Origin: Gentiana macrophylla
Taxonomy: Eukaryota > Streptophyta > Magnoliopsida > Gentianales > Gentianaceae
Direction of reading: 5' to 3'
DNA: 64,000 bases
NCBI GenBank assembly: GCA_026214975.1
Contig: CM047806.1
Span: 100,495,832 to 100,559,831 of the forward strand
In this document: in pieces, positions 1 through 9,303 of the stretch
How positions within the stretch are numbered: position 1 is the first letter of the stretch
Layout of the letters: every line of letters begins with the position of its first letter
Made by a program: the position numbers and the translations under genes
Notes under the pieces: generated by a model
What the model was told of the DNA's origin: nothing
Seen by the model: only the letters and a program-made list of their open reading frames with translations
Databases searched by the model: none

Positions 1-1751
1 ATAGTAGTTTTACTGTGTCTTCAACTGATGTTCCATCTGTCTCTTTCACTTTTACCTTTATCAGCTCCTTTAGGCTGCTTATGCTGATTCTGTCAATCTT
101 ATCAAACAGTCTTGTTTTTATTGGTATCTTCTTTGTTGCATCATATCTCATTATTGGCATCTCTTCTTTCCCATCTTCTATTCCAAATAACAGTTTGACA
201 TCTTTGGCTGTTGGAAAGTGATAGCTCTTTCCAATCTTGAATGCACCCTTTTGTTTGTTGTATGTGCTTATTAGGTCATCAAGCATTCTATTTCTTTTTC
301 TGTCATTTCTAATCTTTTGATTGTGGTATGCTTCAAACATATGCTTGAATGGTGTTTCTCTAATGATTGTCCAATGTTCCTCTCTTATTTGCTTATTTAT
401 CTCATGTATCATTTGGACGATGCTGTTCAGTGTGGATCTGTATTGTTCTCTTGTCCTGTAAAGTTTAGAAGATTTTAGTTAAACATAAATGCAGTGACAT
501 GATCTGTTTGCTGTCACATTCCCTTTTGTTCTTCAACAAAAATGCAAAACCTTGTCTAGTTCATGCAGTGACATGATTTTTTTAACTCTGTCTTAGTGCA
601 ATATACCCCCAATTTCATTTACATACTATTATACTTCTCAAATATATACGATGTCAAACTATCTATTACTTCAATATTGACAAATTATTTTAATCAACCA
701 ATTATTATGCCCAAATATGCAAAGTGACATGATTTTAAACTATATTACTTCAATATTTCAAAGAAATCATGTTAATCACCAATTATTGTGTCCAAATATG
801 CATTGACATGATTTTAAACTACGTATTACTTCAATATTTCAAAAAAATCATGTTAATCACCAATTATTGTGCCCAAATATACAATGACATATTTTTTTAA
901 ACTAGCTATTACTTCAATATTGCAACAAATTATGTTAATCAACCAATTATTGTGCCCAAATATGCAAAGTGACATGATTTTAAACTAGCTATTACTTCAA
1001 TATTGCAAAGAAATTATGTTAATCAACCAATTATTGTGCTCAAATATGCAAAGACTCGATTTTAAACTAGCTATTACTTATTTCAGCAAATCATGTTAAT
1101 CAACCAATTATGTTTTCATTAGTTGGACATGAGTAGACAAATTTGACGTTAAATGACATTCTATATCTTATGGATACAAGGACATGATTTTTTTGAACAT
1201 TATACCGCATTTGCGTGTGAGTCGTATGATGTGTATGTAGTGACATTCTGCTTTGTTCTTCAACAAAAATCCATAACCTTGCCTAGTTCGTGTAGTGACA
1301 TGATTTTTTAACTATGTTTTAGTGCAATATACCCCCAAATTATGGAAACCGAACTATGATTCTGCTCCAATATGCAGTGATATGATTTTTTAACTATGTT
1401 TTAGTGCAATATACCCCCAAATTATGTAAACCGAACTATGATTCTGCTCAAATATGCAGTGACATGATTATAAACTAGCTATTACTTCAATATTGCAGCA
1501 AATTATGTTAATCAGCCAATTATTGTGCACAAATATACAGTGCCATGATTTTGTACTAGCTTCAGTCTCAAAATAGCCCCAAATTATGTAATCTCAACAA
1601 TTTTTTTGCGAAATATGGTGCGATATCATTTGTTATATCTATAATGTACTTACCTTGCTCCACCCGGAGAATCTGTGGCTTTCTTCTTCTTTAGCCTCTT
1701 TGGTGTTCCTCTTCTTTGCTCCATGATTACCACTTTCTTTTTCCTCGCCAT
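1..1751 (-). CDS. 5' part of a spliced gene, exon 1 1751-1654 and exon 2 455-1 (partial)
   Basis: Exon 1 starts at an ATG at 1751 in the context AATAAAATGGCG and encodes a very basic N-terminus (MARKKKVVIMEQRR, then KRLKKKKATD). It ends at a consensus donor (AG|GTAAGT, intron from 1653). Exon 2 follows a TTTACAG acceptor at 457-456. The split codon AG+G restores arginine and the frame stays open to the window edge, 151 further codons, which strongly supports the splice. Exon 2 contains TPFKHMFEAYHNQKIRND, then GAFKIGKSYHFPTAKDVKLL and FGIEDGKEE. The layout 'TPF...FxIG..x.xPTxxDVxLxFGI' resembles the N-terminal domain of plant proteins related to DUF1985/Ulp1-protease or plant-mobile-domain families, many carried by Mutator-like elements. 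This assignment is from memory of the pattern and is uncertain. The basic stretch may be a nuclear localisation signal. Gene end and function lie outside the window. Confidence 0.6.
456..1653 (-). other. Intron 1 of the left-edge gene, AT-rich and repeat-filled
   Basis: The 1198-nt intron has a GTAAGT donor and a TTTACAG acceptor on the minus strand. It is AT-rich and is built largely from two kinds of repeat: a tandem unit of about 82 bp, and a longer dispersed block near 500-612, partly repeated near 1240-1340 and 1375-1430. The recurring phrases are TGACATGATTTTAAAC, CAATTATTGTGCCCAAATAT and TTAGTGCAATATACCCCCAA. No ORF or RNA gene was recognised in it. Confidence 0.55.
615..1115. repeat. 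Tandem repeat, about 82-bp unit, 5-6 diverged copies
   Basis: The marker CCAATTAT recurs at about 698, 779, 860, 943, 1027 and 1103, giving periods of 81, 81, 83, 84 and 76. Each unit reads roughly CCAATTATTGTGCCCAAATA, then TGACATGATTTTAAACTAGC, then TATTACTTCAATATT, then ATGTTAATCAA. A further lone copy lies near 1455-1545. The array lies wholly within intron 1. Confidence 0.8.
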
Positions 1752-1859
1752 TTTATTTCTTCTTGCTTTTCTTCTTTGCTTCCCTTGATTTTGTCCGATT
1801 GATTGTTCTTTTGATGCTGTTATCCTTCAATTTCTTCAGATTCCGAACTAGAAATTCGC

Positions 1860-1866
1860 TTATATA
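1860..1866 (-). promoter_or_regulatory. TATA box of the left-edge gene
   Basis: The minus strand reads ACTATATAAGC here, about 110 nt upstream of the exon 1 ATG. A start site about 30 nt downstream would give a 5' UTR of roughly 80 nt. That UTR is A/G-rich and has no upstream ATG that I can see. Confidence 0.5.
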
Positions 1867-2410
1867 GTATTCAATTTGATCTCACCTTGAGATCGTGGAG
1901 CTTCAGTTCGTGGATGTTCGGTTTTTTGCCGTTTATGATTTTGGGAAAGGTGGGGTTTTGTTTCCAACGTGGAAGAAAGATAGGAGTAGAAAAATAGATT
2001 GTCCCTTATAACATAATAAGTTTTATTAGTGTCCATATTACATACAATAAGTTGAAAATTAGTCATTTTAAATAATTGGCCCATAAATTTATTGTCGGTC
2101 ACATTTGTTAACCATAAAAATGGAGAATTATCGAGTTATATTTATTATTTGTATAATGATCAATCATTTATTATGATTTTGACATAATATTTATTTCATA
2201 CTTGATAATAATGAATTAAATCCCGCTATATATTGTTTAAAAAATTAATTCATCAATACACAGTTTAATTTGATAAAAAAATAATGATAATTTCTTTTTG
2301 AGGAAAATATGTGTAACATCGAGAATTCTATGTTATGTTGATATTTATCAGTTATGTTTATGACATTGTTTTAAATCTTGTTAAATAAGGGATCAATACG
2401 TGGTCAAATT

Positions 2411-2451
2411 ATCCATTTAAGAATTTTTTTTTGAAGAAATCCATTTAAGAA
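2411..2451. repeat. Micro-insertion 1: T9-GAAGAA between 13-bp direct repeats
   Basis: ATCCATTTAAGAA at 2411-2423 is repeated exactly at 2439-2451. Between them lie nine T residues followed by GAAGAA. Confidence 0.75.
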
Positions 2452-2457
2452 TCTAAG

Positions 2458-2505
2458 ATTGAATTATCACTTTGTCCAAAAAAAAAAAAAAAATTGAATT
2501 TTCAC
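2458..2505. repeat. Micro-insertion 2: TTTGTCC-poly(A) between 13-bp direct repeats
   Basis: ATTGAATTATCAC at 2458-2470 and ATTGAATTTTCAC at 2493-2505 (one mismatch) flank TTTGTCC plus about 15 A. Its orientation is opposite to the other four copies; on the other strand it reads poly(T) then GGACAAA. Confidence 0.65.
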
Positions 2506-2747
2506 GTATAGACACCAAATTATATTTCAAGTTGCATGCATACAAAGAAGAAAAATATTTTAATTCCTTTAAACTTATTGTAGCATGAGTAATATTTATA
2601 ATGGTGGTAACTATGAAATAAATGAAATTATGTTGCCGAAACATTCTACCTATTGTATTATTTTTATGAACATATCAATTATCATTTTAATTTGGTTGAT
2701 CCATTCATCTATGAAATATATTCCATATACTCTAAACAGAAGATTTC

Positions 2748-2792
2748 ATTATTTATGATTCATTTTTTTGACACTGATTATTTATGATTCAT
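2748..2792. repeat. Micro-insertion 3: T6-GACACTG between 16-bp direct repeats
   Basis: ATTATTTATGATTCAT at 2748-2763 is repeated exactly at 2777-2792. The 13-nt insert is TTTTTTGACACTG. Confidence 0.75.
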
Positions 2793-2824
2793 GAATATAA
2801 ATTTAAGATTTAACAAGATATTAT

Positions 2825-2874
2825 AATTTTATTTCAAGTTTTTTTTTTTTTTTGAATCAATTTTATTTCAAGTT
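2825..2874. repeat. Micro-insertion 4: T13-GAATC between 16-bp direct repeats
   Basis: AATTTTATTTCAAGTT at 2825-2840 is repeated exactly at 2859-2874. The 18-nt insert is a run of T followed by GAATC. Confidence 0.75.
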
Positions 2875-2961
2875 GCATAAGGGTATACATATAATTTTAT
2901 CATTATATTTGTTTTCATGTTACATGTGTATAATAGATTTATAAATTTGTATTACATTGTT

Positions 2962-3008
2962 ATTATAGCAAATTTTTTTTTTTTGAACGATTATTAATTA
3001 TAGCAAAT
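2962..3008. repeat. Micro-insertion 5: T11-GAACGATTATTA between 12-bp direct repeats
   Basis: ATTATAGCAAAT at 2962-2973 is repeated exactly at 2997-3008. The 23-nt insert is a T run followed by GAACGATTATTA. Confidence 0.7.
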
Positions 3009-3632
3009 ATATATGTGTATAGTTGGATAGGAGTGAATAGTGACCAACACTATGTTCAATAAACTTGTGAATAATAAACTATTGTCCAAAACTTGAGGAT
3101 TTACCGTAAGTTTTTTCTTCGTCTAGCTTGGATTGAACATATTTCTTGGCTTTGTTGTAAAATAAGCATGTATTAAATCGTCTGTTGTCGCAAGATGATT
3201 ATAATAGGGTTTACTATATGAGTTATTGGATGATGGTAAAAGCCGATGATTTTGCCTAAATGACATTGGACTTTAAGCCTAACTAGGAGACTTAATGTGG
3301 ATTTCTAGTGTTTGAGTCAAAAAATAATAATAATAATAAATGTTCGCCAAAATTTGGGCTTGTTCTTTCTTTGTGTGTGATTAGCAATTGATTGGTGCAA
3401 AGTTAACTTGTGATATTTGATCAACATATGAAGGTGTTTGAGAAAGAAAATAAAGATATAAGTTGCTTTGGGAATTTTCTTTCTGAAAAATAATTGATCA
3501 TGGATAAGAGCATATTTAATACACGTTGTCCCATTCGGAAAAAAGAACATCAACTGTCTATTAATCACAACATTTATTGCCAGACTGGTCAGACCCACCA
3601 ATAAATAAAAGAAATGTTCTCACCATGACGGC

Positions 3633-4077
3633 TTGCTACCTATGCCACATAGGTATGAAGCTGAATTCAAATTGATAGAAAGAGGAAATTTGAGGTGGGA
3701 GTTAAGGTTCCTAAGGTCGATTTCCCCCAGTTTGATGGAGAATCCTCTATGGAATGGAAAGGACGTCTTGAAAGATACTTCAAGATGCATGATGTTTTGG
3801 ATGATTAGTGAGTAGGCTTAATAGAAATACATATTCAAGGAAAAGAAGACGTGTGGTTTGAACATCTTAGATTGAGTTTTTCCAATATAAATTGGGCATC
3901 ACTAAGAGAAGAAGTTCTGAGACGATTTGAAGCTAGGTCATTACAACTCGGCAGAGATGAATTCCATCTACTGAGACAAAATACCACCAGAGAGGAATAT
4001 CTTTCAGAGTTTGAGGCATTAAGAAGCTTATTGAACTTACAAAATCATTTGTTGATAGAGACATACATCATTAAATG
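3633..4077 (+). pseudogene. Ty3/gypsy element A, gag fragment 1 (chromovirus-like)
   Basis: Translation gives VPKVDFPQFDGESSMEWKGR followed by LERYFKMHDVLDD and a stop, then DVWFEHLRLSFSNINWASLR, EEVLRRFEAR, and EEYLSEFEALRSLL to ETYIIK. This is the typical order of a plant Ty3/gypsy gag: the 'FPxFDG.....W' entry motif, a 'YF' helix, and the 'F..EFE.L' segment. The frame is broken by a TAG near 3808 and a shift. The fragment stops at 4077, where the SIRE-like element is inserted, and resumes at 41856 with IMRGLKPEIKSTVRLMKHED. The host element's 5' LTR was not recognised upstream. Confidence 0.7.
4073..4077. repeat. Target site duplication AAATG, left copy (SIRE-like element)
   Basis: AAATG precedes the terminal TGTTGG at 4078. 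The same five bases follow the other terminus at 41851-41855, and gag of element A reads on across the pair. Confidence 0.9.
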
Positions 4078-5777
4078 TGTTGGTCCCTCGAAAAGCTTTG
4101 GTTAAGTTTAGAGGGGGGGTGATTAAACTTAACACTTAAAAGTTTTGGAGTTAACAAACTCAAAGAACTTCAAAGAAATTTTCTTCGATAGCTCATTGAG
4201 TCTCTCGATGAGTCTCATTGACTATTGACTTTATTGAATTTTTGCAATGAATATACTTAAATTAAGCCTTATTACTTGTTGTTAAAGTATGATACCAAGT
4301 ATTAGATACTCAATGAGTGTATGTGTGTGATTCAGGTTGCTAGTTCAAGAGATTGATGTGTTAAATATACTAAGTCTGCGTAATATAAATGCAGTAAAGT
4401 AAGTAGGCAATTTTATAGTGGTTCCGGTGTGTGTAATCCTCATCAATCCACTCTTCTCCTGTGATGTTGGAGGTAATTCACTAGAGATTCTTGAGGTAGC
4501 TTATTAAAAATCCCTAAGTTGCTTGTCCTTCACCAATAACTATGGCTTCACAAACTGAACACTTGGAATGTAGGATTGTTTGCCCAAAGTCTTCCACTAG
4601 TCCTTGAAGGTAGGATTGCCTCTTCACCACCTCCACCACAAACAACAGATCCTTGACACCCAAAGATGCTTCACTGCCTTCAGAGATTTCTTGTAAATGA
4701 AAGATTGAATCAAGAAAGTGATTCAACTTTTCAAAGAAGCCTTGATCGTGATGATATGATCAAGACTTGAAGACTTCAAGTGTGTAAACTTGATGTAGCT
4801 TGATAGCAGATTACACTTCAAGAATTTAACTAGATCAAGAGCTTTATACTCAAAGCAGAGTCACAGGTGTTTGATAGATTTAAATCGATAGCTCAAGATA
4901 GATCCTTAATTTTCATCACTTGTATCTGAATTAGGAGTCCTCGATTTATAGGTAGGAATCCTTGTGACTTATGTTTGAAATTCAAACATAGCCGTTTCAG
5001 ATTTGTCCTATTTGACTTGCTTTCTGTCACTGTTCATAGTACTGACACTGTCCGAATGCTTTTTGACAGTTTATAGTCTGTCCACCCTTTGACTTGTATC
5101 CATTGGATAATGCTCTGTTTCTTTCCAACGTCCATTTAATCTTAACCATTGATTTGTTTGATAAAATCAGAGGTTGTTATCTGTCCTTATCCTTGTATTT
5201 ATCCAATGTAACCCTTGAATAATCCAAAATATATGTCAGCAGGTTCCTGTGATTGTAAGTCTCATTGAAATGCATATCGATCCACTGTTTCCAAGGTTCT
5301 TTGTGTTTATAAAAACACTTCAGCTGACTTCTCTTATATCTAACTTTTATTATTAAGTTAGATTACACCATTTTAAATATAACTAAGTTCCAATCACCAC
5401 TTAACTTGTGGAACTTAGACCTTGTACACTAGGTATATGTAATCAGTTTAGGTTATAACAGACTTCCCTAAATTCCGATTCCATATCTTTGAATTTAAAT
5501 ACTAAGTTTGATCTTTTAGCCTTCAATAACTGAGTTTGAACCCTCAATTCGATCTTCAAAGAGGTTCCTAAACTAGTCTCATCGACTCTGCACTTACTCG
5601 ATCTGCACAAGTCTCCACGATGAAAGTCACCGACTTTATTCTGATGCTTGTTTGATCAAACCTATACAAGATCAAACTCTAATAAGCCTATACATTTGAT
5701 CTAGACATCTTTTTGCCTTTGCTCTATAATAATGACTAGTCTGGCATTCATCACTAAAACTTAAAATAAGTCCAACA
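4078..5777 (-). repeat. 3' LTR of the SIRE-like element (1700 bp)
   Basis: On the plus strand it starts TGTTGGTCCCTCG and ends AAGTCCAACA. It matches the interrupted copy at 27278-27716 plus 40611-41850, for example the G run near 4114, the segment around 4500-4560, and the closing AAACTTAAAATAAG. A minus-strand TATAAAT at 4944-4950 marks the likely U3/R boundary. The two LTRs differ by numerous small indels and substitutions, suggesting an old insertion or poor local sequence accuracy. Confidence 0.85.
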
Positions 5778-5944
5778 ATTTCCCCATTTTTGGTGATGAT
5801 GCCAATACCCTCCTTACAGCAAAGCAAAAAGATTAAAAACAAAAATAGAACAAATTCCAGTCATTTCTCATTATAATCATATTGTTCAAAAGTATTACAA
5901 GCTAGATTCAGCAAAGATAAAAAAACAGATGTAAGTATGCCGAT
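5778..5944 (-). promoter_or_regulatory. 3' untranslated stretch and polypurine tract of the SIRE-like element
   Basis: The minus strand reads AAAATGGGGAAAT (5790-5778) directly before the 3' LTR, a normal plus-strand priming tract. The rest of the interval, back to the stop of the extra ORF at 5945, is A/T-rich and non-coding. Confidence 0.7.
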
Positions 5945-6199
5945 CTAGTGTCTTCTTTCTCTTTCTTGTCTTTTCTTCTCTTGCTGTTCATGATAAGCTC
6001 TTATTTCTCTAACCATTTCTCTCATCCATTCATTTTCAATAAGAGAGAAATCAATGTGAGGATTCACTTCTTTCCACCATTTCCATGCCTCAAGTAGAGT
6101 AAGGTTGATCTGATGTACTCTAAAGCCTAAGCGCATGTATACTTCCTTGAATTCATTCAGTGAATCCTTTGCTGATGTGGTAGGTAAACTCCTTCCACC
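5945..6199 (-). pseudogene. SIRE-like element, extra ORF downstream of pol: C-terminal segment
   Basis: The minus-strand frame reads GGRSLPTTSAKDSLNEFKEV, then LTLLEAWKWWKEVNPHID, and ends in a strongly charged helix (YHEQQEKKRQERERRH) at a TAG at 5947-5945. It joins in frame, across the gypsy insertion at 6205-9298, to RSKGGRGGRGGR encoded at about 9303-9340. A Gly/Arg-rich patch therefore sits at the insertion point. The extra ORF is characteristic of SIRE-type elements, where it has been called env-like. No membrane segment is visible here, so an envelope role is not supported. Confidence 0.65.
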
Positions 6200-6204
6200 T
6201 CTAC
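6200..6204. repeat. Target site duplication TCTAC, left copy
   Basis: TCTAC precedes the LTR start TGATGTGATCC at 6205. The second copy is at 9299-9303. Confidence 0.85.
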
Positions 6205-6749
6205 TGATGTGATCCGTCCCAAACATTTTATTTGTTTTGTTTATTTTAGTTTTCAGTGTTTTAATGAATAAAACGGCCTTAAGCCCGTGTCAAAAATTGC
6301 CCATATGTTAGTATATTGGGCCAGGTGTTTATTTTTAGCAAATAATAGCCGTTTGGGCTTATTAGGGTTGAGTTAGGATTGTTACAAAATAAAGTGGCGA
6401 AAATTACTATGTAATTTATCCCACATTGCTTAGGAGTTGGTTAGTCATTTATTTTGTAGCCTATATAAAGGCATTCCTTGTAATTTTATATGAATAATGA
6501 ATGATGAAATATTTATAATGAAATTGAGAGTTTTCTCTTCTTCCTTGGTCTGTGATTGATCAAGAATATCGCTATGAGCGAGAGTGATCTCTTTGTCGTA
6601 GAGATTGCACCCTTTCGAGAGCTTATCAGCGTTCTTGAGCAAAGCGTTGAGTTGTTCTTGGCCCTCTTCCTAGACTCGCCGCGCCGCTTAGGTTAGGGTT
6701 TTCGGCTCGCATTGATCCTTTCGTCGATCTCCGGGATTGTATCGCATCA
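6205..6749 (+). repeat. 5' LTR of the deletion-derivative gypsy element
   Basis: It starts TGATGTGATCCGTCC and ends ATCGCATCA. A TATATAAA box lies at 6462-6469. It matches 8757-9298 almost base for base with a few indels, so this insertion is comparatively young within the nest. The PBS TGGTAGCAGAGC (6752-6763) follows after a 2-nt spacer. Confidence 0.88.
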
Positions 6750-6763
6750 GTTGGTAGCAGAGC

Positions 6764-7514
6764 TCAACGACGAAGATATCAAATATCCCCGTTTATTTTC
6801 CTTCTTTAATTTTCTTATTCAAAAAAAAAAATAAAAAAAAATTAGTTCCTTGTTCGTCCACCCTCTCCCAACAACATCCAAAATCTTCAAATCTTCATCC
6901 ATCCTACCCGGAAAACTTGAAGATTCTTCAAACATTCATCCCAAGAACTCTAATTATTTTTCAGATCCCGTTTTTTGTATCAGTTCGTTCCCTAACCAAA
7001 ACAACTCGAAAAATTCTGCAATTTTTACCACATATACAACACATATCGTGCTACAATTTCTCTCTTTACACCCAATCCAGATTCAACATAAATCTTGCCT
7101 AAAACCGCCGATTACTCCGAACAATCTGTCCAGAAAAACTGCAGCAGTAAATCATTGTTTGAATTCGTTTTCAGTGGGCTAAACGAATTAAAATTACCTG
7201 AAAATTGGTGAAATTATAGGAAATTTTCAGATCTACAACTTTTGTCTTTTGATATTTTCCAAATTCTCTGTAGTTTTAACGGAATCGGCATCTTAAGTCA
7301 CGGCTATCAATCTGGAAATTTTTGACAGATTGCATCAGTTTCTGAAAAACAATTATTTGAGCGACTTCCGTATCTCCAAAAAATCTGAAAATTTTACATC
7401 CTTTAGAAAACTCTCAGTTCTACAACTTTTGTCTTTTGAGTTTTCCCAAATTTGTAGTCGTTCGGTGCTTAAATACGTGGGTTTCACACCCAGGGTGTAA
7501 ACATTTTCACACCT
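6764..7514 (+). other. Leader of the deletion-derivative gypsy element, no gag recognised
   Basis: This holds the PBS-proximal leader with an A-rich run near 6822-6841. Open frames are short, and none shows gag or zinc-knuckle motifs. Confidence 0.5.
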
Positions 7515-8298
7515 GTGAAATTCTGTTGTCAAAACAATTGTGAAACTAAGGCATCTGAAGGGTATGAATCATTGAAAGGAGAGATGTTTTTGATAAAGAA
7601 AGCCTTGAGTAGTGTGGTGAACGTGGAGAATGATTTGCACCGAGAAAATAGTTTTCATACGAGGGTTTTGGTTAGTGGGAAGGTTTGCTTAATGAAAATT
7701 GATGCGGGAAGCTGTGCCAATGTCATAAGTGCTGGTTTTGTCTCCGATTTAGCTATTCCTATGACACCTCATCCTCAACCATATACGTTGCAAGGACTCA
7801 GTGATGTTGGTCAAGTGCGAGTTACCAAACAGGCCTTAATCTCTTTTAATCTTGGTAGGCTCGATGATGAAGTTTTATGTGATGTAGCCCCTATGCATGC
7901 TTGTCATATCATACTTGGGAGGCCGTGGCAATATGATAGGAGGGTTACGTATGATGGGTATTTGAATAGCTACACCTTGCGCCATAAGAGGATGAGACTT
8001 ACACTCCGTTCCTTATCCCCGAAGATGCCCACAAAGATCAACTCAAACTAGCAAACGACCATACGATAAGCTCGTTTGAAACGTGAATCGAAAGGAAAAA
8101 GCCTTGGTTGAAGCAAACAACGAAGAGAGTGTTAACATTCAAGAGGAGGTAGTCCAAGAGTCTATGGTGGCGGATGCAATCACCGAGGAGAATGAGATTG
8201 TGGAAGAAGTAGTGGAGAGTCATGCCACCATGCGAACCCGAATTTGTGAATGCGCTGAATTTGTGGATGAGAAATTAGAGTGTGCCCAAAGTAGTTAA
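7515..8298 (+). pseudogene. Retropepsin (aspartic protease) domain and acidic linker of the deletion derivative
   Basis: The open frame 7515-8051 encodes a plant Ty3/gypsy protease: LMKIDAGSCANVISAGFVSD carries the catalytic D-A-G, followed by HPQPYTLQGLSD, then VLCDVAPMHACHIILGRPWQ and YDRRVTYDGYLNSYTL. The 'HIILGRPW' flap-distal motif and 'HP.PY.LQ' are typical of chromoviral pol. This domain would cleave Gag-Pol. A second frame (8083-8298) encodes a Glu/Val-rich acidic linker (EEVVQES, EENEIVEEVVES). No RT or integrase follows. The ORF is open through the domain, unlike most coding sequence in this window, but it lacks a gag context and a clear start, so I treat it as a remnant. Confidence 0.7.
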
Positions 8299-8689
8299 TG
8301 ATGAGGCGGAAATTGCTGTGGACAAGATAGTGCGATCGATGAGACAGTTGTTGAAGAACTCATGAGTGTAGTGATGAGCATACTGAGGTTCTTGATACAC
8401 CATCCGAGGTTCCCGGTTTATCTTTGAAGGTAGTTTGTGGTGAGAAACCGGTGCATTGTTTTATGGATCCTTTTGATGTGCGTGTTGACGACGCCCTACA
8501 CCATATTGTTCGATTACATTGCTTCTACGCCGAGTGTTCTTGACATCAATCTCAAGCCGTTGGACTTTTCTTTTGTTGCAATCGATGAAGAATGACTCGT
8601 TCGTTCCACGCACCATTGTTGTGATGTCATCTGTCCACTTCATATTTGATCCCGTATATCTTTGCTTCGCTTGCGGGTTGTTCGGGATT

Positions 8690-8756
8690 GGTTTCGATCT
8701 CGACTTCTATGACGCCCTATTGATTCGAGGACGAATCCTTTCCAACCGGGAGGGAA
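8690..8756 (+). pseudogene. Last codons of chromovirus-type pol before the 3' LTR
   Basis: The frame reads DSRTNPFQPGGND into the LTR start. This matches the usual C-terminal end of chromovirus polyproteins ('D.RTN.FQ.G.ND'). It shows that the internal region is a full-length element with the middle of pol removed. Confidence 0.55.
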
Positions 8757-9298
8757 TGATGTGATCCGTCCCCAGACATTTTATTTGTTTTGTTTATTTT
8801 AGTTTTCGGTGTTTTAATGAATAAAACGGCCTTAAGCCCGTGTCAAAATTGCCCATATGTTAGTATATTGGGCCAGGTGTGTTTATTTTTAGCAAATAAT
8901 AGCCGTTTGGGCTTATTAGGTTGAGTTAGGATTGTTACAAAATAAAGTGGCGAAAATTACTATGTAATTTATCCCACATTGCTTAGGAGTTGGTTAGTCA
9001 TTTATTTTGTAGCCTATATAAAGGAATTCCTTGTAATTTTATATGAATAATGAATGATGAAATATTTATAATGAAATTGAGAGTTTTCTCTTCTTCCTTG
9101 GTCTGTGATTGATCAAGAACATCGCTTGCGAGCGAGTGATCACTTTGTCGTAGAGATTGCACCCCTTTCGAGAGCTTATCAACGTTCTTGAGCAAAGCGT
9201 TGAGTTGTTCTTGGCCCTCTTCCTAGACTCACTTTCGCTTAGGTTAGGGTTTTCGCTCGCATTGATCCTTTCGCCGATCTCCTGGGATCGACGCATCA
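8757..9298 (+). repeat. 3' LTR of the deletion-derivative gypsy element
   Basis: It starts TGATGTGATCC and ends CGACGCATCA. The TATA box TATATAAA is at 9015-9022. The target duplication TCTAC follows at 9299-9303. Confidence 0.88.
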
Positions 9299-9303
9299 TC
9301 TAC

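Larger units (their letters stand above)
1867..3600. other. AT-rich intergenic DNA upstream of the left-edge gene
   Basis: No gene is supported here; open frames are short and without recognisable motifs. The stretch is very AT-rich. Between 2411 and 3008 it holds five short poly(T) or poly(A) insertions, each between direct repeats of 12-16 bp, listed separately. No other repeat family was recognised. Confidence 0.6.
6205..9298 (+). mobile_element. Short Ty3/gypsy deletion derivative (3.1 kb) nested in the SIRE-like element
   Basis: It has two LTRs of about 545 bp (6205-6749 and 8757-9298), a tRNA-Met-type PBS (6752-6763) and the target duplication TCTAC. Its internal region is only 2.0 kb: a leader without a recognisable gag, a retropepsin domain, an acidic linker, and the last codons of a chromovirus-type polyprotein directly before the 3' LTR. 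RT, RNase H and integrase are absent, so any movement would have needed enzymes supplied by a relative. Confidence 0.85.

Noticed and set aside
615..1115. CRISPR-like array of regular repeats
   Set aside because: The units are contiguous 82-bp minisatellite copies with no repeat/spacer alternation, in plant DNA.
6445..6642. Small minus ORF repeated at 8998-9195
   Set aside because: It lies in the LTRs of the deletion-derivative element and has no recognisable domain.
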